Shown here: piece by piece, positions 11,988-23,564 of the stretch
Layout: each line of letters begins with the position of its first letter
How positions within the stretch are numbered: the first letter of the stretch is position 1
Assembly: GCA_036245805.1 (NCBI GenBank)
Contig: BTRK01000001.1
Span: 22,637,087-22,701,086 of the forward strand
Origin: Pristionchus mayeri
Lineage: Eukaryota > Nematoda > Chromadorea > Rhabditida > Neodiplogasteridae
Length of the DNA: 64,000 bases
Reading direction: 5' to 3'
Notes under the pieces: generated by a model
Told to the model about the DNA's origin: nothing
What the model saw: the letters and a program-made list of their open reading frames with translations, nothing else
Database searches by the model: none
Position numbers and translations under genes: made by a program

Positions 11988-14202
11988 TCAATGCTCAGGA
12001 GGATCACACTTCTCGCAGTCTGATTTGTCTGTCGTGTAGTTTTCAATCTGCAGTTTCTTCTTCCCTCTCTCCATCTCCTTCCTCCTCCTACCTGCACCGT
12101 ACTCTCGAAGACATTGAACTTGTTCCTCAACATCGACCTCGCCGCCTTCAGAATCTTCTGAGGCTTAGCATCCTTCGCCACTTCGAGATGGACGGAGAGA
12201 GCGACCTGAGAGATGAAGTCTCCCCTCCCCCTTCCTCCCCCCTTCTCCCTCTCACTCACCTTATCCATTGTGAGTGCCCAGATACGAAGATCGTGCACTT
12301 TCTGCACCCCTGGGATTTCACCAAGAGATTGGAAGACCAACGAAAAATCGATATTTGAAGGACGACCTGGATTACGGTATGAATGGAATAGTGGGAAGGG
12401 AAGGAAGGGAATACCTTCTAGAAGGACGACGAGAGCGTCTCTCATGATGTAGATGGTAGTGAAGAGAACGATGATGGAGAAGAAGAGAGTGCAGATTGGA
12501 TCGACTACCGACCAGGAGGGCTGGAAAGAGGGGGAGAGAGGGGGAAGGGGAAGGGGGGAAGGGAAAGAGAGGGGGGAGGGGGGGAGGGATACTCACGAAG
12601 AAGAAGATGACGAGTGCGGCGACGAGTACTCCCACTGACTGGATGAGATCTCCCAATACGTGGATGAATGCTGCTCGTACGTTGATATTCTTAAGGGAGA
12701 GGGAGATCATCCAGTGTGTTCTTCCTACTCACTTGTTCACTGTGCTCATGAGTGTGACCAGAGGAGGACGATTCAGAACCCTCTGGAAGAATGATGAGAT
12801 CATCCCTATTTGGAAGAGCACTCGTCCTCCTACCGTACTCACCATGAGAGTGTCTATGCCCTTCTTCCTCCTCTCCATGCTCGTGACCATGACCTACAAT
12901 CGATGATTGCCTCCTCTACCGAATCCTTCTTCGTCGTACCTCCATGGGAGTGACCATGAGATCCTCCTCCCAAGTGAGAATGAGTATGGCCACCAAAGTA
13001 GAGCATTGCTCCCATTCTGAAGAAGAGATGGAAAGATCAAAGATAATCTATTCTTCTTACACGAGATTCACACAAACTCCAATGCCAGCAGTGATGGCCA
13101 TGATTGATCCCTCGATCTGAAAGGAGATAATAGATGGGAGGGAAGAGACCAAAGATCACTTCACCTCGTATTCACCATTGACTATCCTCATAACTGCGAG
13201 ATATACGAGAATTCCGGTGACGATCCAAATGAGGAATACTGATACAAAAGCACCAAGGACTTCTGGAAATGGGGATGGAAGATGAGAGATTGAGATGATC
13301 TCCCCCCACCAGCCCTCTGGAATCCGAAGGACATTCTCCTACTGGCTGGTCGACTTGCGAGATAGAGAGAGAAGAGGGAGATGAGCATCGAAGCGAAGTC
13401 TGTCAACTGCAAGATCAAGGATCATCCCCATCGAAGAGTATTTGCTAGTATGTGTTGCGCTGTAGTTCTCCTGGGCTATTTTCTCACCAGATGAGCAGCA
13501 TCAGTGATGATAGCGAGAGACTGCGCCCACCATCCACCGACTACCTGCAGAAGGGAGGAGGGAGGAAGGGGGGGGGGGAGTAGGAAAGGGGGGGGGGGGA
13601 GGAAAGGGGGGGGGGGGGAGTAAAGGGGGGGGGAGGACTCACCTCGCAGATCATGAAGAAGAGGCAGATTGTCAGACTGATCCACAGGGTTCTCTTCGCC
13701 TGCAAATCTATTTGTTACTTTTTCTCGTTTTGACACTTATTTTTAAAAATTTCTTATTCGCCAGAATGTAATGCACATACTCAACCTCATTAGGAATTGC
13801 TCCATAGTACTGTATCTCCTACTCTTCTGATGCATTAATCATAGTTCTCACCCTTCGATTCGATTCGTCTCCCTTCCTTTCTTCTTCATCATGACAATGG
13901 AAATTCGAAGCGGCTCCTATCGATTCATATCTGGAATACTGTATCTCCCTCTACAGTAATCGAGAATTCCTCCCCCTCTACAGTAATCGGGAAATAAGAA
14001 TTCCTCTCCCTCCGTGATCCTGTTCTCTCTCTCTCTCTTCACCGTGCGGGGGTCTGTCTATAAGTACCCCTCTACTCTCGTTATCAGACCCCTTCGAGAG
14101 AGGTCTTATCACCCCTTGGAATGGATCGATAACTCACGATTTGGCGAGTCGATTCTCCTTCTGCAGTAGTCCTTCCTCTTCTCGCTCCACATCATTCTTC
14201 AT
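11988..14202 (-). CDS. ZnT/SLC30A-family zinc transporter
   Basis: Cation diffusion facilitator that moves zinc out of the cytosol into vesicles or out of the cell by proton exchange. Helix 1 (KRTLWISLTICLFFMICE) and helix 2 (ITDAAHLLTDFASML, carrying the HxxxD zinc site) lie at about 13340-13710. Helices 3 and 4 follow, then a His-rich cytosolic loop (GGHTHSHLGGGSHGHSHGG, then GHGHEHGEEEEGHRHSHG) at about 12830-13000. Helix 5 has the second HxxxD site (HVLGDLIQSVGVLVAALVIF, about 12590-12690). The C-terminal cytosolic domain contains VQKVHDLRIWALTMDK, and the protein ends CEKCDPPEH with its stop at 11988-11990. Both transport-site motifs are intact. It resembles the vesicular ZnT2/3/4/8 group. 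The first exon (ATG at 14200-14202) is tentative: its donor phase does not fit the helix 1 exon, so a small exon between 13720 and 14150 may be missing. Confidence 0.9.
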
Positions 14203-14600
14203 TCTCCTGTGAGACTGCAAACCGACTGGCTGTGACTGTCTTCGAGTGAGGAATGAGAGATGCCCTCTCCATTCAACACACTCTCTCCTTCTCTCCCTCT
14301 CTCTGCTCTCTCCTCTCTTTCCATTCTATCTAATCCCCCCTTATCATGAGAACGAGACTCGATGAGTATCAATCTAGTGCGTTTATCGAGTGATCTCTCC
14401 ATTCGCAATGGTCACTAGAGGGTCTGAGTCAATGAAGGAACGAGGGGAACGAAGAGGGGGATTCACTTCACAAGAGACACTTTAGTCTCTTATCTTCCGG
14501 ATCAAGTGACCATTCTTTCACAAGAATAGTACACCTACACTTTCAAAATTAAGTCTAGGGTCATTATGATTGGCAATCAGAATTGAGTGAGAAGTGTTAT

Positions 14601-14844
14601 GAGTGTCAAGTTACCCAACAAGGACGAAATTGACCCATTATTTTTTGTCCTCCATCGAATAGCCGATGGTTAAATTAGTATAAAATGAATATATAAAAAT
14701 GCTAAAAATCAATAATAGCCTCAAGGGAAAGCCGGAAATGATCAGCGTAATCCCGCGCTCTCTCACTTTTGCATACTCTCTCGTACACGCTACGCGATCA
14801 GGGTGAGATCAGGGTTTCGTCCTTGTTGGGTAACTTTAACACTC
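14601..14844. mobile_element. MITE-like element with about 30-bp terminal inverted repeats
   Basis: The left end (14601-14630) contains AAGTTACCCAACAAGGACGA, and the right end (about 14812-14844) is its reverse complement with minor differences. The 244-bp element lies between the zinc transporter and the tetraspan-like gene. It has no coding capacity, and I could not identify a target-site duplication. Confidence 0.65.
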
Positions 14845-15130
14845 CCACAGAGATAATTCTAATCGGAAGTAGAAGGAATGATTTATCTAATCGTCTGGCT
14901 TCTCTCCTCTCCTCCATCATCCCTGTTTCCCCTCCCCATCTTCATATCTCCGCTCACTCTCAATCAGCTCAATAATGTGATGGATGACTAATATGCACAA
15001 GCCGAAAGGAGTCCTTATAATATCCGTAAGGGGCGGGTCTATCGAAACGAACCGAGCGAAACCAAGAAAACAAAAGAACGATAAGAGTGGTTAATTTCCA
15101 TCCGCCCACTCTTAGTGGGAAGTCCTCTCA

Positions 15131-16448
15131 ATGAAGATATCTACTGATCGTGAGTTTGAAATTACTTGAGAAGAGTTCAATGGCTCACTTGATTTACCAA
15201 ACTGATCTTCTCATCAGGTATTCATTCTCAATTCATCACAACTCTCATCCATCTCATCTCCCAATTGGCTCATGTCGGACTCGCTCTCTTCTTCACTCTA
15301 CAATGGTCATCCATCTTATATATATATTTTTAATCAAAAAGGTGACAAATATGGAGAATATATTCCATATATTTTGCAATTTTTGGAAAAAAATGTTTTA
15401 ACATTTTTTCTAGCGATTTTCTAGCGACTTCTAGCGATGATTTTGAAACATTGCGCCACACTCTCCGACGCTCTTAGGGAGACAGCGCTTTAAATGCAAT
15501 ATTGTCTTCCCATGTTTTCCTGATATATCATAAATAGCTGCTCAGTCTCTTCTCATTCTCTTCCCCTTTGAGGCACTCGATGACTTCTGTATGTCCTCCA
15601 CTCGGCCATTCTCTCACTTCAATATTCGGTGAGTCAATTGAGTACTCAATTGAATCTCTCGTCGATCATAGAAACGAGAGAGAGGATGTAGTGTGAGAAG
15701 AAGCATGGTAAGAAGCAATCGGGGACTCGCCCATAAAGAAAAGCCACAAGCTACAGCCTCCAAGTGGTGACAAACGACACGATCACTGGATGTCCTCCAG
15801 AGATCAAAGATCATCTCCTTCCAGGAGCTCTCACCGCAATCTATTCTACTCTCTCCACTGCCAAAGGCTACGCTCTACTCACTCATTTCTGCAATGAACC
15901 ATGGGCTAAACGGACTCTGTCGTTCCTCTCGATGATGTGAGTACTGTATTCTCCCCTCTACAGTACTTTCTCCATCTCCTTACAGTACCTCTTCTGCCTA
16001 TGCGATCATTGACTGTGTTGCTCTCATCCTCCTTGAAATAGAGTTCTCTGGCAACATCTCCTTCTGTGAACTGAATGAAGATGAGGTAGGATCTCCATTC
16101 CATTCCTTTCCTCCATCAATCATGAGATGCCTCTCCTTCCTTCTCGAATCTTCCTCGTCCTCTCTGCTCTCATCAACATCGTCGTGTTCGCCACTTCCCT
16201 CTTTATCCATTGGAGACAAAGCAGAATCGATGCACAAGAAAGATGTGAGAGATCAACTCTCAACCGGCCTCAATCAATCCTTTCTAGCTCTCCCATCTCA
16301 CTTCGAGTCCTCATCTTCCTCCTTCTCAACCCCTTCGATGAATCCTTCAGTCTCTCCTAATCCTCCTATTATTTCCACTCGACTCGATCCATCTGCTAAA
16401 CTCTACTCTCCTGATTACTTCATCACTCACAATTTATCTAAGAAGTAG
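15131..16448 (+). CDS. Orphan four-transmembrane protein
   Basis: I do not recognise the family. Seven exons join in phase: 15131-15149, 15218-15305, 15573-15628, 15825-15936, 15986-16085, 16127-16244 and 16288-16448, giving 217 residues. Hydrophobic segments are near residues 11-34 (FITTLIHLISQLAHVGLALF), 50-75, 88-115 (AIIDCVALILLEIEF) and 126-150 (IFLVLSALINIVVFATSLFI). A cysteine-containing first loop follows a Trp, and an acidic loop (CELNEDE) precedes helix 4. The Ser/Pro-rich cytosolic tail ends HNLSKK. The topology resembles claudin/tetraspan-type proteins, but no signature proves membership. The third intron has the GATCAAAGATC dyad 12 nt before its acceptor. Its end converges with the ACSF3-like gene. 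Confidence 0.7.
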
Positions 16449-16789
16449 CGACTCCTTCTCTGCTCCTTCCCTTTCACCATTCTTCGTTTGTTTTGACCAG
16501 CATATTCAAGCAGATCATACGAGTAATTCCATGGAATAAGTCTTTCACTCTCTTTTTATCAACTGTCAGGAGGGGCTCAAGACTCTGGGGGAGTATTTAC
16601 GGGAGACGTCATATATTTATCATAATTTATCTATTTCATAAACATCTCACTATATTCACTGAACTATTCTACAATTTTGACAACTGTGTGAGCGTCAAAA
16701 AACCATAAACATTCGAATCTATTGAATCTGTTCACATGCATGTGCAATCTGATTTCGAAACACAACAGATGTAAAACGCAACAATGAAG
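16449..16789. other. Convergent intergenic spacer
   Basis: Between the stop of the tetraspan-like gene (+) and the stop of the ACSF3-like gene (-). It is AT-rich and probably holds both 3' UTRs; no other feature was seen. Confidence 0.6.
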
Positions 16790-19700
16790 CTACACTTCGA
16801 ACAGGCCTTTGTACTGATCTCTCAGTACGTTCTTCTGAATTTTAGCCATTGAATTCCGAGGGAGGCAATCTACGAAGATCACTCGTTTAGGAGTCTGCAA
16901 TCAACAAGTGAAGAAGAACCACGTGAATACCACAGTAGCTTCTAGAAGATTCTGCTGAGTGAGTCCTACCTTATATCCGGCCAGTTTGGATCGTGCAGTC
17001 TCCAGTATTCGTCGTTCCTCCTTCTCGTGAGAAGACTCCTTCATATCAATCACATTAATGTATGGCTTAAGTAATGAGACAATGTTTCCTGCTGCCACAA
17101 GAGATCGACCAAAAGGACCGCACTCGCTCCGAGTGACGAGATACCTCGATGTTCTCCTTCATGGCGACAACAGCCACCACTGCTTCCCCCAGGTCGGAGT
17201 GAGGAACAGCTACAATGGCAACTGCATAATGTATTTCAAATTTAAAAAGTGTAATTTTATATAGTACTTTCACTCTACTATATATTGTATTTAAAAATTC
17301 AATTTAACAAATAAAAATAGAATTGTTAATATATTTTAATATAAAGTGTGACCTAATCCACTGACACAACGCAAAAAACCGTATCAGTCTCGTTTTCTCG
17401 TTCACTCATCGCGACGAGCTCGTCGGAGCTATTTCATTTCGACCTATTAGTTTTATTTGACGTATAGTACCTCCTTTCTCGTAAATCATAAAAGAATTAC
17501 GTCTGCATTGTTAGGAAATGAGAAAATAAATTTGAAGTGTATTCGTTGCACTCAGTGTGCCTGACAGTTGACCTGTTCGGTAAATCTTTGCTATTTTCCT
17601 ATTAATTCATTGTTTCGAACTTGCTCACCACCAGTCCTGTCATTTTTTCATGAATAGTGCACATCCCATTAAAGTTCCTTGTTCAGAAAATGCTGTCTCG
17701 TTTGATCACTCGATGCCAGGGGAGATTGGCAGGATCAATTCGAAGAACTTCGTCAGCGATAGAAAAGAAGAAAGATTCGGATATGCTGGAGACCATCGAT
17801 ATCGAGGATCTTCCGAGGGCACAAAAGAGATACGCCAAGCAGTTCGAAAAGGTACTATAACCACGCGATATCCACACTATATAAAAAGTTATCAATCGAT
17901 TATATATAAATATTTGTCAGATCAATCAACAGAGAATCAAGGAAATCTTCGAACGAAACTATAAGAATCATATTTCGTTCACTGTTTTGGCAGTTCTAGT
18001 GGTGAGTCGCTTTTCGCTCGGTTGCATTCCTACTTCGATGTTTCCTCTTCCAGGTCGCAATCTACTGCTACACCCTCTACGCAGTTAAGCAGGAAACATT
18101 CCTTGAAGAAATCGATGAAGAAGTTGCGGCAGAGAAGCCGAAGACTCATGGACATTTGGTCACCAAGTAATTCGTAGCAGAGTGATAGTGCAGTTATTAT
18201 TTAGAATATATTCTGTTTTGTTTTGCCCATTGGCTTTACTGTTTGTCTCAGTTCGTTAAAGAAGTTATTTGCAATACAAAGTCCCAGAAACACAGCAGTA
18301 TAGATGTGATCTCTCAATATATTTGAACCCTCTTTCGAATTTGGTTAAGTGTGGGGGAAGACTATCTCACCAATAACAGCACTCTCGGTCACTCCCTCGA
18401 TGTGGTCAATCACGTCTTCCACCTTCAAATCACTTCCTTTCTACGAATCGTCGTATCCTAATAAGCAATTTTAAAAATATTATGAATACCTGTTTCGGGT
18501 AAACATTGAGACCTCCCGAGATAATGAGATCGTTCCCTCGACCAAGAATAGTCACATACCCTTAAGATGATTAATATATAACTATTTTGTCACGATCGCA
18601 CCATTCTCATCTATTTTGCCCACATCTCCAGTGATGAAGTATCCATCCACTGTGAACTCCTCCGCTGTCTTCTTCGGATTACGCCAGTAGCCTGTAACTT
18701 TTATTTTATCTATCTTGTGTCAATAGTCATAGTTTACGTTTTTTCTGATATACTGACGATGGAATGAATAATGATTAGGAATCTGACCTCCGAAAACAGA
18801 ATTTGATCTCGTCTCCAGTATTCCGCTCTTGTTCACACGAATCTCAAAAGAATACAGGAAGAGTCGATCTCAATCATCTACCGTACCTCAGTTCCAGGAA
18901 GGGGCACTCCAACAGTCCCACACTGCCGATCACCTTCGTAAGGATTCGAAGTTATTACTTGAGCTGTTATATATTGTCGATTAGTTAACGTAAAGATTCT
19001 AAATACGGTACCTTCCGTCATACCGTATCTCTCAAGAATCGTGTGTCCCGTCACTTCTCTGAACTTTTGGAAGACTGCAGGAGAGAGAGGAGCAGATCCT
19101 GAATGGAAAGGGATCAATTTAATCAATAATGCTACCGTACCCGAGACGAATAGTCTCAATCGTTTGGGGATGCATCCACGATTGAAGGAGGGCGAGTTGA
19201 GCAAACGACTGAAATTTCTTATTCTCTATTCTACACCTCGAAATTCTTCAATCTTTCATATTCGGTAATTCGATCCCTCCTTGGTCGTCACTCACCTGTA
19301 ATAAGTTGGCACTCCCATCATCACTGTCGCATCTCGCATCCACTCCAGTGTATCCTGACCACATCAATCGATTAGTAGAATACTGTAGCCTATTTCACCT
19401 CAACACTGAATCTATCTCTCCAGAGTACAGTAGAGTGTGAGAATAGCGCGCAATTGAGTGAGATGAACATTCCGTGGACGTGATAGAAGGGAAGAGAGTG
19501 GAGCAAGCTACAAGCAGAAGTACTCCCTCCCCTCCCCCCCCCCCCCCCCCCTCCCCTCCCTCCCTTTCCTTCCTCTCTCCACTCACCGATCAGTCTGCTT
19601 GAACTGCCAAGCATTAACGAGAGCTGTTGCATTCGACACAAGTCCACCATGAGTGAGAATGGCGCCCTTCGGTAGACCTGAGCACTCAATCTAGAGCCAT

Positions 19701-20719
19701 TACCGTATCCCACAGTACTCACCCGTGGTTCCTGAAGTGTAGCAGATGCAGGCAGGATCTCCAGCAGTGACATGCTCGATCTAGACATGATTTCCTTCTC
19801 TCCCATCTTCTTCCCTCTCCTGACCTCATTCATTCCATTCTCAACTTCATCTCCATCTCTCGCCATCTCTTTCTCGTCCACGATCGACTCTATTCTCTCT
19901 CTGAATGCCATCGAATCTTCCGAGTGAGAAGAAGTGACGAACACTCGAGGAGAAGAATCCTGATCAATACTCACACTCCGCTAACTCAGAGATCGTTGAA
20001 TGCACACTAAATCCACTTCTCATTTACCTGAACGAAGTGCGCAGTTTCCTCTTTGGTGTACGTGGGATTGAGAGGGACGTAGACTGCACCCAATCTCAAA
20101 TCACTATTCCAAACTTCGTTCGTATATATTTATTTCCTATACTTAGCTAAGCGCGAAAAGAACGAATGTACGAACACGTAATCCCATAATTGCGAGAGTA
20201 TAAAAATCTGACCGGAGAGTAGCGAGATACAGACGGAGGGAGTCGATCGATTTGCCTGTTCGTGCCAGGACTCGATCGCCTTTCTGGAAGGGAGCACATG
20301 AAGCAAGTCTACCGTATCATCTCCTTACCTCTAACTTGTACTTCTCGGCGAGAACTCGAGCTGTTCTTCCAATGGATTCGTCCAGATCTCCATAGGAGAG
20401 CACCGAATGATCAGCTACAACAATCAGTTAATTGATTCATTGAACAGATAGGCAGTAAATCTCTTGTTCTTCCTCTCCCACTGACCATACACGATGGCGG
20501 GTGCCTCTCTCTCCCTGTTGATGCTTGCCCTCTCCAGTAGATTGCTGTTCCCCCCTCCACTGCATCCTCCTCCACATCCTTCACGACGACTGCTCGAGGA
20601 GAGACCCGCTGCACGAGAGGACTCAGAAAGAGAAGAGCGAGGAGGACTCATCCAGTGGACGTACCTCTGTGTGCACTCTGCAGTAGTTGCAGTGGTCGAG
20701 GAGCGAGACGAGACAGCAT
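16790..20719 (-). CDS. ACSF3: Malonyl-CoA synthetase / acyl-CoA synthetase family member 3
   Basis: Mitochondrial ANL-superfamily enzyme that activates malonate to malonyl-CoA for mitochondrial fatty-acid synthesis. The start at 20719 opens with a basic, hydroxylated leader ([18 protein letters not shown]) typical of mitochondrial import. Motifs in order: ATP-binding YTSGTTG joined to LPKGAILTH across an intron (19660-19770); [13 protein letters not shown] (about 19020-19060); [11 protein letters not shown] (about 18890); the adenylate-forming hinge region [18 protein letters not shown] (about 18490-18560). The C-terminal lysine region reads [13 protein letters not shown] (about 16820-16865). 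The stop is at 16790-16792. The hinge, P-loop and C-terminal Lys are all present, so activity is plausible. The intron between about 17226 and 18370 houses COA3 on the other strand. Substrate choice (malonate) is inferred from overall similarity; a broader acyl-CoA synthetase role is possible. Confidence 0.88.
17690..18170 (+). CDS. COA3: Cytochrome c oxidase assembly factor 3, nested gene
   Basis: Small inner-membrane protein that stabilises newly made COX1 during complex IV assembly. Three exons (17690-17851, 17921-18001, 18054-18170) encode 119 residues. There is an N-terminal basic leader, an [12 protein letters not shown] segment, then a single membrane helix flowing into [20 protein letters not shown], which is the family hallmark. 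The ATG follows GTTCAG by only three bases (AAA), so a trans-splice or 5' UTR acceptor may lie right in front of the start. The gene sits wholly inside an intron of the ACSF3-like gene on the opposite strand. It is longer at the N-terminus than human COA3, consistent with a cleaved presequence. Confidence 0.87.
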
Positions 20720-21162
20720 CGTCCACTCTACAACATTCAGAGACGATCAAGCGAGTACAGAAAGATGAGATGGGAAGGAATAGTAGTGGCAGATAGAGTG
20801 GAGAGGCGTTCCATGTGCAACTATTTATGAGATCATGTGATAACATTTACTAGGTGTAGGTGATAGGAATTTAGATTTGAGCTGTGACTTTATGTGCTAG
20901 TCATGATAAAGAGGAATAATTTGAGAACTGATGAGATAAGATGTATTTGTCACGAACAACGTCTACTATCTAGATGCGAGTCAACATTATCTCTACCAAC
21001 ATTTATCTTTTCCACGCAAAGAACAATCAGATCATGTACAAAGAACAATCTAGCACGAAAAACAGCCAGAACAATAACAAAGGACTAATCTATTCTCCAT
21101 CGAGATCAATCAATAATGATCAGAGACATATTACCGTGATCTGATCGATCGAAGGGGTGGAT
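20720..21162. other. Spacer between tandem genes
   Basis: A 443-bp spacer between the MRPL28 stop and the ACSF3 start, both on the minus strand. No exon was seen; it holds the ACSF3 5' leader and MRPL28 3' UTR. Confidence 0.55.
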
Positions 21163-23064
21163 CTAACGAGGCATGGCTTTCCTCAGATTCTCTCCGATGG
21201 GATTCAGAAACTTTCCCAGTAGTTTCTCCCCAAACTTGCTCTCTTGTGTCTGGGGAGCGTAGTCTTGTTCATTGGCGACATCATCATCTCCTCTCATCAG
21301 ACGAGCAACCAATTCGGCCTCCAGCCTTAAAAATAAAAAGTAAACGTCATATTTTAAAGCGTAATTTAGGGGAAATGCATTCGTCAGGAGAGAATGTGAC
21401 TGTTTCTAGCAATAATGTCTCTCCATCGACCGACCTGTACTTGAGTGGAATGGGTGCCCTGCTGTCTTCGATATCCTGTTGCTTCCTGGCTGCTTCATTC
21501 AGATCGAGTCCCACCCAATCTGCCTCCTCCTCAGAGATCACGAAACGGGCGTATCTGAAGAATAAGGTTGGCCAATCCCCTATTCAAAATAACATGAGTA
21601 AGATACTCAATCATCATTAGGGATTAAAATAACACAATTACACAAAAACAGGAATAGAAAATTTATTTTGCATTGATTGACTGTTTTTAATAATCAACAG
21701 AACAAGGATCTGCCCTAATTTGATATTATAAATAGAAGGGACTTGCTTAACATGGATGTATTGCTTCCTTTCCTCGTTCTCTTCGTGATACTCCCCTCGT
21801 GCCAAAGTGAGTAGCATCTCTCGCTTCAGTCTACAACCATCCATTCAACAATTACATCATTCATTTCACTTTTGGTACTATGAGGTACGTTGTAATAATT
21901 GATGGGTGCTGATGACTATTCAATAAGCCTCTTCCTCACTTCAATGCTAATTTGCTGCACAGATCGATCTCGGGAGTCTCGAGGATGTAATAATCCAGTC
22001 CGTAGTGAGCATCGATCAATCGGAGAGCCCGTTCTGTCACTGAGATCTGAACGGAGTCAATATCAACACCATCCAACGATAATCACTGTCAGTTACATTC
22101 AATAAAAGTCAAATAACAGAACGTACGCTCATGTACTTGTCGAGGATTTCGGAATAGAGGACGGCCTTCTTCAGATTGGGGAACCACAGATGGGGAACCC
22201 ATCGACGAGGGAGAACCTAACACAATGGAAATACGAAATTGAATAATGATAATACTCAGTGATAGCTTGAGGAAACATGCACATGGTTGTTGAAGTAAGT
22301 TAGATGGAGCAAACCTTCTTCTTGACGAAGGGGTCGCTCTCAATCCATCCCTTGACTACTCCCTCTCCTCCCCACAGTCCTTCGTCTGCCTCCGGGGGGT
22401 AAATGGCTGAGAGATCATCCATTACTCTCACCAATTGAAGAATGATACTCACGTCTGATTGGATTATCCTCCATCTCCACTTTCTCCAATCTCTGTTCAT
22501 CCCAGAAGAAACGCGACGTCGGAGGTCTGAATTCAATTTTATGGTATGTTATTTACAATAATTATTCTTACTATTCTCTGTAACCAAATCGAATGAACAC
22601 CAAAATAAAACGATAATTCTAAGGAGTGCATCAGACGGAAGAAATTTAAAAAAATTTAAATACAGAAATGATACCTGTAGTGGACGGGCTTCGCGTCCGC
22701 CAGTACATTTTCCCAGTATCTGCAATAATTCGCTCGCTTTAGATCATTGCCCTTCCATTTTCACAATAGTCTTCATTTCTCCTTAACCTCTTCTTGTAGT
22801 GTTCTGGTAATCGATGGACGATCGATTCCTCGTTCGCCCAGATCTCCTCATTCCGACGGATTCGAGCTGCCTAAAGAGAATTAAGGTGAAGATACAACGC
22901 TAAATCATTCGTTCCATTCAAGAGGATTATTATTAAATACTTGTAACGAGTGTTCAATCAAAAAAGTATCTCCTTCCCAAACTAACCTTATCCCAAGTGC
23001 ACACTGCTTTCGTTGGCAGATCCGTCATTTTCTTCAGGTTTTTAACCAGGTTCGGAACAGCCAT
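21163..23064 (-). CDS. MRPL28: Mitochondrial large ribosomal subunit protein L28
   Basis: Component of the mitochondrial 54S/39S ribosomal subunit. The ATG is at 23062-23064 ([12 protein letters not shown]...). Recognisable blocks in order: [17 protein letters not shown] (about 22500-22690), [18 protein letters not shown] (about 22350-22410), a [14 protein letters not shown] segment (reads [10 protein letters not shown], about 22130-22160), [14 protein letters not shown] (about 21980-22025), [20 protein letters not shown] (about 21775-21835), and [19 protein letters not shown] (about 21485-21540). Each has a clear counterpart in vertebrate MRPL28. The protein ends LRKAMPR with its stop at 21163-21165. 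Introns are mostly 60-150 bp. Confidence 0.9.
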
Positions 23065-23564
23065 GGCTCCTGAGCATTTTTATTTTTGCAATTTCTGCAT
23101 AGTTAAATCCCTTATTATATATTCAACGGCCTCCAACCGACGATAAGATGTAGTTAACAATAGCCAGATCGCAACAAATTTATAACTAACCCTTCACAAA
23201 AAATTATTATAGCATTATCACAAAAGCATTTTGAAAACGTCAAGGATCAAAGATCGGTTAACAACACGACGTGAAGTAAAGAAGCGATTCAATTTGGCAA
23301 CAATAAATTAATAGATTACATAGATGTTTAGCTCACACTACTCCTTTGGATATTTGAAAATTCAATTTTACACATCTTTGTAAAATCGATAGATCACATT
23401 TGAGCATTTACAATACAATTATTAATTCTGACTATACATACTGCCAGTCACCCAGTAACATCATCAATCTAAAACTGAGCGTCCCCGAATGGAATAAGAC
23501 ATGAATGGCAGGAAGGGAACCCCTCGATGGAACTGGCCCCTTCCCTCGATGGACGGGTTTCTCT
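23065..23564. other. Spacer between tandem minus-strand genes
   Basis: AT-rich spacer between RPN2 and MRPL28. It contains one GATCAAAGATC dyad (23245-23255), here not next to a known splice site. No exon was seen. Confidence 0.5.
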
